Part shown: positions 60,172 through 64,000 of the stretch, piece by piece | Numbering within the stretch: position 1 is the first letter of the stretch | Layout of the letters: each line of letters opens with the position of its first letter | Source: JAILZP01 sp037444185 | GTDB lineage: Bacteria > Bacillota > Desulfotomaculia > Desulfotomaculales > Desulfocucumaceae | Length of the DNA stretch: 64,000 nucleotides | Assembly (NCBI GenBank): GCA_037444185.1 | Contig: JBBIMW010000008.1 | Location: 1 to 64,000, forward strand | Direction of reading: 5' to 3' | Notes under the pieces: generated by a model | Told to the model about the DNA's origin: nothing | What the model saw: the letters and a program-made list of their open reading frames with translations, nothing else | Databases searched by the model: none | Position numbers and translations under genes: made by a program

Positions 60172-62067
60172 TTACCTGCCCATATATGATAGAGCCAAAT
60201 CAAGGACGCCCCCACCGCCACCGGCTTCTTCAACAATGGCCAGATCGGACCTGCCGTCCCCGTTGAAGTCCGCCACCAGTGGAATTGCTTTTTCGCCGCC
60301 TCCCCAGGGCCCGTATTCGCCCCACCGGACGAACCTCCCGCCCTGGGAAAGGGCCACCAGCCAGTGGCCGGACCCGTTATAAACCACCAAGTCCCACATG
60401 CCGTCGCCGTTGACGTCGGAGGCAAAGGGACGCCAGTCCCCGCCGGACTTCCAGTCATACATCCAGGGGTTCTGTGAAGGCAAAAAGACTCCATCCCGTC
60501 CCGCCAGCATAACCCACCACTCTCCGCTGATTCCGTCCAGCACGGCAATATCACTTTTTAAGTCCCCGTTGAAATCCCCGCATACCAGCTTCAGGCCCGG
60601 ACGTTTCAACAGGGTTGGGTGCTGCCAGGCTATGTTTTCAAATCCCCTGCCGCTGGAAAAGGCCAGCCCCACCCTGAAGTTCTCCCGGTCAAATATAGCT
60701 ATATCGTCCAATCCATCGCCGTTGAAGTCCCCCACCATCATCTCCGGGGTTTCCATACCCTCCAGTCCAAAAAATGATTCCTCCCGGGGAACCAGGTAGC
60801 CTCCCCTGTTTTCGGCCGTGATATAGCTGCCCCGGACAGGATTGAACACCAGCAAATCGTCCCCCCCGTCACCATTGAAATCTGCTGCCAAAGGCACTCT
60901 ATACCCTTCAGGGGGCCATCCCCTGATGATGCCCCTCTCTTCTTTGAAAGCCTCTATCAGTCTGGGCATGTGCGAAAAAGCGGTGTATTGGAACGTCCGC
61001 CACCTTCCGCCCTTGCTGTTCCATACCAGTATCACCCTTTTTCGGTCTTCCCCGAATCTGCCGGCAAATATCCGGACACCATCCCCGGATTCAAGGCCCT
61101 CCAGCCGGTGGGCGGGTATAAAGCCAACCAGGGAATAAACATTAATAAAGGTATACCCTCTTTCTTTGATGGATTTTACAATTACATGCAGGGGAGAGTT
61201 CCGGTCGTATGCATAGCTGACCCCTCCCTTTTCGTCCCGAACCTTTTCTATATATCCGAACTCTTTAAAGGGATGGTAAAAAAATGAAGCGAGCTGCCTG
61301 TTTTTTTCTTTGTCCAGGTATTTAAGCATCTTTTCAGGGGTGACCCCACCTCCGATATATCCCAGGGGAGTGGGAACAGCCACGAAACCCCTGGTTTTGG
61401 CGCCATCCCGGTGGTAAACCCTGTAATTATGGACAGGCACATGGCGCTGTACGTTTTCGTAAAGCAGTCCGGCCTCCTCTCCAAAGGCCTGGTACTGCGT
61501 CTCCGAGGCAGTGTAATGCGGTGTTTCCCAAAAGCCCGGCACAATGCCGGCCTTTTCGAAAAGACTTATCGCCCTGGCCATACGGTCCCTGGCAAATCCG
61601 TATGTATCGGGCACATTCGGGTTCCTGTCGGGATCGAAAAATTCAAAGCCTGTGCCGCTGGCTGTGTATCCCGTCTGGTGAGTGTACCCGTGGACACCCA
61701 CAATGGCGCCCAGGGACTGCATTTTTTTAATGGTGGCAACAAAACTGCGGGCATAAGGTGTATCATCGGCCATGCCCACGTCGTATCCCTTTTCGGGCTC
61801 TACAAACCTCGGAATCAGTGCGACATGAAAGGGAATGCCCTCACTATGCAGGTATTCAGCAACAACAATAAGCTTTTGCAGGCTTTCCTCCCCCTGGTAC
61901 ATTCCCCCGGGGCCCACATCCTCCAGCCTTATTAAAGCAGGCTTTCGCACCTTCGGTTCATCGCCCGACGGGCCTAGCTTCGTTCTGCCGTCGCCCAGGG
62001 CGCTGGCGCCGGCGCACCCGCCCGCCACCAGCATAGCCAAAAAAATTATAAGCAAATTGGAAATCAA
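60172..62067 (-). CDS. Lipoprotein with DUF2334 deacetylase-like and VCBS/FG-GAP repeat domains
   Basis: A 631-residue surface protein. The signal peptide ends in the lipobox VAGGC. Residues about 45-320 form a DUF2334-type polysaccharide-deacetylase-like domain: RLEDVGPGGMYQ, VGVHGYTHQTGY, ASFFYHPFKEFG. The rest has five calcium-type repeats of the integrin/VCBS kind with DFNGDGGDDLLVF, DFNGDGLDDIAIF, DFNGDLKSDIAVL, DVNGDGMWDLVVY and DFNGDGRSDLAIV. It starts at TTG 62067 and is convergent with the yedE unit. Confidence 0.85.
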   Translation of the reverse strand: MISNLLIIFLAMLVAGGCAGASALGDGRTKLGPSGDEPKVRKPALIRLEDVGPGGMYQGEESLQKLIVVAEYLHSEGIPFHVALIPRFVEPEKGYDVGMADDTPYARSFVATIKKMQSLGAIVGVHGYTHQTGYTASGTGFEFFDPDRNPNVPDTYGFARDRMARAISLFEKAGIVPGFWETPHYTASETQYQAFGEEAGLLYENVQRHVPVHNYRVYHRDGAKTRGFVAVPTPLGYIGGGVTPEKMLKYLDKEKNRQLASFFYHPFKEFGYIEKVRDEKGGVSYAYDRNSPLHVIVKSIKERGYTFINVYSLVGFIPAHRLEGLESGDGVRIFAGRFGEDRKRVILVWNSKGGRWRTFQYTAFSHMPRLIEAFKEERGIIRGWPPEGYRVPLAADFNGDGGDDLLVFNPVRGSYITAENRGGYLVPREESFFGLEGMETPEMMVGDFNGDGLDDIAIFDRENFRVGLAFSSGRGFENIAWQHPTLLKRPGLKLVCGDFNGDLKSDIAVLDGISGEWWVMLAGRDGVFLPSQNPWMYDWKSGGDWRPFASDVNGDGMWDLVVYNGSGHWLVALSQGGRFVRWGEYGPWGGGEKAIPLVADFNGDGRSDLAIVEEAGGGGGVLDLALSYMGR

Positions 62068-62364
62068 CAGTAAAAAAGTCTCCTCCCAATAACCGGCTAG
62101 CGATATATTGGCTGCAATTCTCCAAATCCCCCAGCCTTTCCTGCACGCAACGACAAATTTGGTTTATTGTAAATGTTGGTTTCATTGGCCATTCAGTTAA
62201 ATATATAGGGCTTACGGACGAATGATATGATAGAATTATTGTAGGCGCCATCAAAGATGAAAACACGTCCATTCCGCCCATTCGCCCTACTGTTTACCGT
62301 TTCCTGACAGAATAAGGAATGCGCAAGTGAGCCATTCTCAGAAAAGCGGGGAGTTGAAAGAGAA
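62068..62364. other. Divergent intergenic region, 297 nt
   Basis: Between the divergent lipoprotein and CRP-DUF2225 genes. It holds the lipoprotein Shine-Dalgarno (GGGAGGAG on the minus strand) and several AT-rich candidate -10 sites, but no pair I trust, no riboswitch motif and no clear operator. It presumably carries both promoters. Confidence 0.4.
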
Positions 62365-63612
62365 TTGAACAGGGACTTGGTAATGAACTTTTTTAAGGGC
62401 GTTGCCCTGTTTAATAACCTGGGGCCGGTGCTGCTGACAAGGCTGGCCGAAAGTTCCGGTGCCCTGAGATTCACCAGGGGCGGCACCATTGTGGAGGAGG
62501 GCGGACAGCCGGGCAGTCTTTACATAGTGGCGTCAGGCAGGCTGGAAGTATACAGACAGATTGATGAAAACAGCCGGATTATACTACAAACCTTGTTCCG
62601 CGGTGATTTGTTCGGAGAGCAATGCGTACTGGAGGGTTCCCAAACGGCGGCGGGGCTAATGGCAGCGGAGGATTCCCTGGTAATAATCATTGACAGGCAG
62701 ACACTGCTTTCATTTATCAAGGACAGCCCGGAGTTCTCAAGAAACTATATAAAGATCTTAAGCGGCCGGTTTCGGGACGCTGCAGCCAGAGAGAAAAAAC
62801 TACTGAGTCTTCTGCTGGCTTCCGGACTGTCGATTCCAGAGGAATATTGCCTGGTGGATACCGGAAAAAAGCGGGAGGAGACATCCCTGCACATCAGCGA
62901 CCTGAACCAGGCCGGAGCGCCGGAGGATCAGGAAGAAGACGACGGCAGCGCGGAAACCTTCTTCAAAAAGGAATTCTCCTGCCCGCTCTGTTCCACATGC
63001 TTCCGCACCTTAAAGCCCCGGCAGAAACACATAATAGTGGAAAGGGCCGATGACGACTTCTGCCTTTATTATAAGACAGTCAATCCTTTATATTACGAAA
63101 TAAACGTATGTCCGGCCTGCGGGTACTCATTCAACAGCTCCACCTCCGGCGCGGTGAAGCCAGAGCTGAAAAAGGGGCTGTCCAAAATGCTGGCGGAACG
63201 CTGGAAGTCATCCAACTTCTGCGGACCGAGAACGCTGGAGGACGCTGTGCAGACCTTCATTCTGGCCATAGAGTGTCAAAGGCTAATGGGCGCCGACGAC
63301 TCTGTGATGGGCAGGCTGTTTCTCAAACTGGGTTGGCTTCACCGCTATCTGAACACAAAAGAGTCTGAGCGCCGGTGCCTGGACATGGCCCTTAACCACC
63401 TGTCCAGACATTTTAACAAAAGTCCTTCCGACGAACCCAGAGAAGAAATGAACCTGATGTTTCTCCTGGGCCAGCTTCACCGCATCCTTGGAGACGAAAA
63501 GGGCGCCGTCGGCTGGTTTGTCAAGATCACACAACATCCCCAAAGGAAGGCATACCCATACTTGGTGAACCGGGCCAGGGACGCCTGGCAGGAAATAAAA
63601 AAGCACCAATAA
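62365..63612 (+). CDS. Cyclic-nucleotide-binding domain fused to DUF2225
   Basis: A 415-residue fusion. Residues 1-145 form a CRP/FNR-type sensor domain (GGTIVEEGGQPGSLYIVASG, FRGDLFGEQCVLEG). No helix-turn-helix follows; instead residues about 205-410 are DUF2225 with a zinc-ribbon-like cysteine set, SCPLCSTCFRTLKPRQKH and VCPACGYSFNSS, then helical TPR-like repeats (LFLKLGWLHRYLNTKESERR). DUF2225 is a Firmicute family of unknown role. The start is TTG 62365 or ATG 62383, both with weak Shine-Dalgarno sequences. Confidence 0.87.
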   Translation: MNRDLVMNFFKGVALFNNLGPVLLTRLAESSGALRFTRGGTIVEEGGQPGSLYIVASGRLEVYRQIDENSRIILQTLFRGDLFGEQCVLEGSQTAAGLMAAEDSLVIIIDRQTLLSFIKDSPEFSRNYIKILSGRFRDAAAREKKLLSLLLASGLSIPEEYCLVDTGKKREETSLHISDLNQAGAPEDQEEDDGSAETFFKKEFSCPLCSTCFRTLKPRQKHIIVERADDDFCLYYKTVNPLYYEINVCPACGYSFNSSTSGAVKPELKKGLSKMLAERWKSSNFCGPRTLEDAVQTFILAIECQRLMGADDSVMGRLFLKLGWLHRYLNTKESERRCLDMALNHLSRHFNKSPSDEPREEMNLMFLLGQLHRILGDEKGAVGWFVKITQHPQRKAYPYLVNRARDAWQEIKKHQ

Positions 63613-63644
63613 AGGCACGGTTCAATAGGGAGTAAGCGTCAAAT

Positions 63645-63674
63645 AAAACCCACCTACCATGGCAGATGGGTTTT
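63645..63674 (+). terminator. Terminator after the CRP-DUF2225 gene
   Basis: An 8-bp stem AAAACCCA/TGGGTTTT with inner CC/GG pairing, ending in TTTTAAT, 32 nt after the stop codon. Confidence 0.75.
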
Positions 63675-63712
63675 AATGTAGGATTAATTTATGTATAGTT
63701 ACGATGCGGGGT

Positions 63713-64000
63713 TTATGTAAGATTCTTATCAGGCACCCTGCAATAATCTGGCAAAGCAGGGGACCATGGGAGCAAGGAATCTATATTGCCCGGATCCTTT
63801 ATGTCTACATTTTCTTCTTCTAACAGGCGATATTCTATCGTTTCCACCGGCAGGTCTTTTAGCACCTCTTCCCTGTGACCGCTTTTTTTACGGCGGGTAT
63901 AGGTGATTTCCCCAACGGTGGGCTCAGCTAATTGAGGTTTTGCTTCTGCTTCAGCCTCGTTGAAAAGGCTTAGCTGCTCAGAATTTGTTTGTTCACTGGA
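63713..64000 (-). pseudogene. IS66-family transposase (TnpC) N-terminal fragment, cut by the window edge
   Basis: A 95-codon minus-strand frame open to the window edge: SSEQTNSEQLSLFNEAEAEA, then EPTVGEITYTRRKKSGHREE and VLKDLPVETIEYRLLEEEN. This is the characteristic N-terminal linker of IS66 transposases just before the zinc-binding region. It then departs into an unrelated tail (IDSLLPWSPALPDYC) and stops, so the transposase is truncated or disrupted. Confidence 0.8.

Noticed and set aside
62068..62364. A c-di-GMP (GEMM) riboswitch upstream of the surface lipoprotein
   Set aside because: The conserved GEMM elements could not be found on either strand.
1..64000. CRISPR array or complete prophage
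   Set aside because: No regularly spaced direct repeats and no phage structural or integrase genes were seen.

Overview
The window is a nearly complete motility locus from a Gram-positive-type, probably anaerobic Firmicute. Gene order (flgBC-fliEFGHIJK-flgD-flgE-fliL-fliOPQR-flhBA-flhFG-fliA-flgFG-che), a FliY-type switch protein, CheC/CheD, the FliW-CsrA pair and many TTG/GTG starts behind strong Shine-Dalgarno sequences suggest a Peptococcaceae/Desulfotomaculales relative such as Pelotomaculum. That placement is inference; no rRNA or taxonomic marker was searched.

Layout. 0-4.5 kb: purine genes (guaA, hpt), a membrane-anchored hypothetical protein and a DUF1015 protein. 4.5-30 kb: one long leftward operon for the basal body, export apparatus, hook, switch, sigma-28 and chemotaxis adaptation. 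30.4-33.3 kb: flaG, a FliT-like gene, fliS, fliD. 33.5-34.4 kb: a rightward nucleotidyltransferase/HEPN pair whose HEPN gene is frameshifted at an A9 run. 34.4-43.5 kb: a flagellin-glycosylation island (legionaminic-acid pathway plus a Maf-type transferase). 43.5-50.6 kb: flagellin, csrA, fliW, a HepT/MntA toxin-antitoxin pair embedded in the run, a second FlaG-like gene, flgL, flgK, flgN and flgM behind an excellent sigma-28 promoter. 50.6-56 kb: cheB, cheA, cheW, motA, motB. 56-64 kb: accessory region with tRNA-Val, a hairpin-rich scar resembling a mobilisation region, uspA, an EF-hand-like protein, an unusual tRNA followed by two selenium/sulfur genes, a large lipoprotein, a CRP-DUF2225 fusion and an IS66 remnant at the right edge.

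How it works together. FliA (sigma-28), FlgM (anti-sigma) and the sigma-28 promoter at 50.6 kb form the late-gene switch. CsrA, FliW and a CsrA-type hairpin in the flagellin leader form the flagellin feedback loop. The leg genes make a CMP-activated nonulosonic acid that the Maf protein would attach to flagellin.

The most unusual object is at 58717-58813: a 97-nt tRNA with the architecture of tRNA-Sec (8-bp acceptor stem, 5-bp D stem with 4-nt loop, long variable arm) but the identity elements of tRNA-Cys (anticodon GCA, U73). It lies 25 nt upstream of yedE and a TusA/SirA-like gene, both of a kind associated with selenium/sulfur metabolism. Minor cysteine tRNAs of this general shape are known from tRNA surveys; a function in a selenium/sulfur operon is not established as far as I know. 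The second notable point is two unrelated HEPN/nucleotidyltransferase modules bracketing the flagellin and glycosylation genes.
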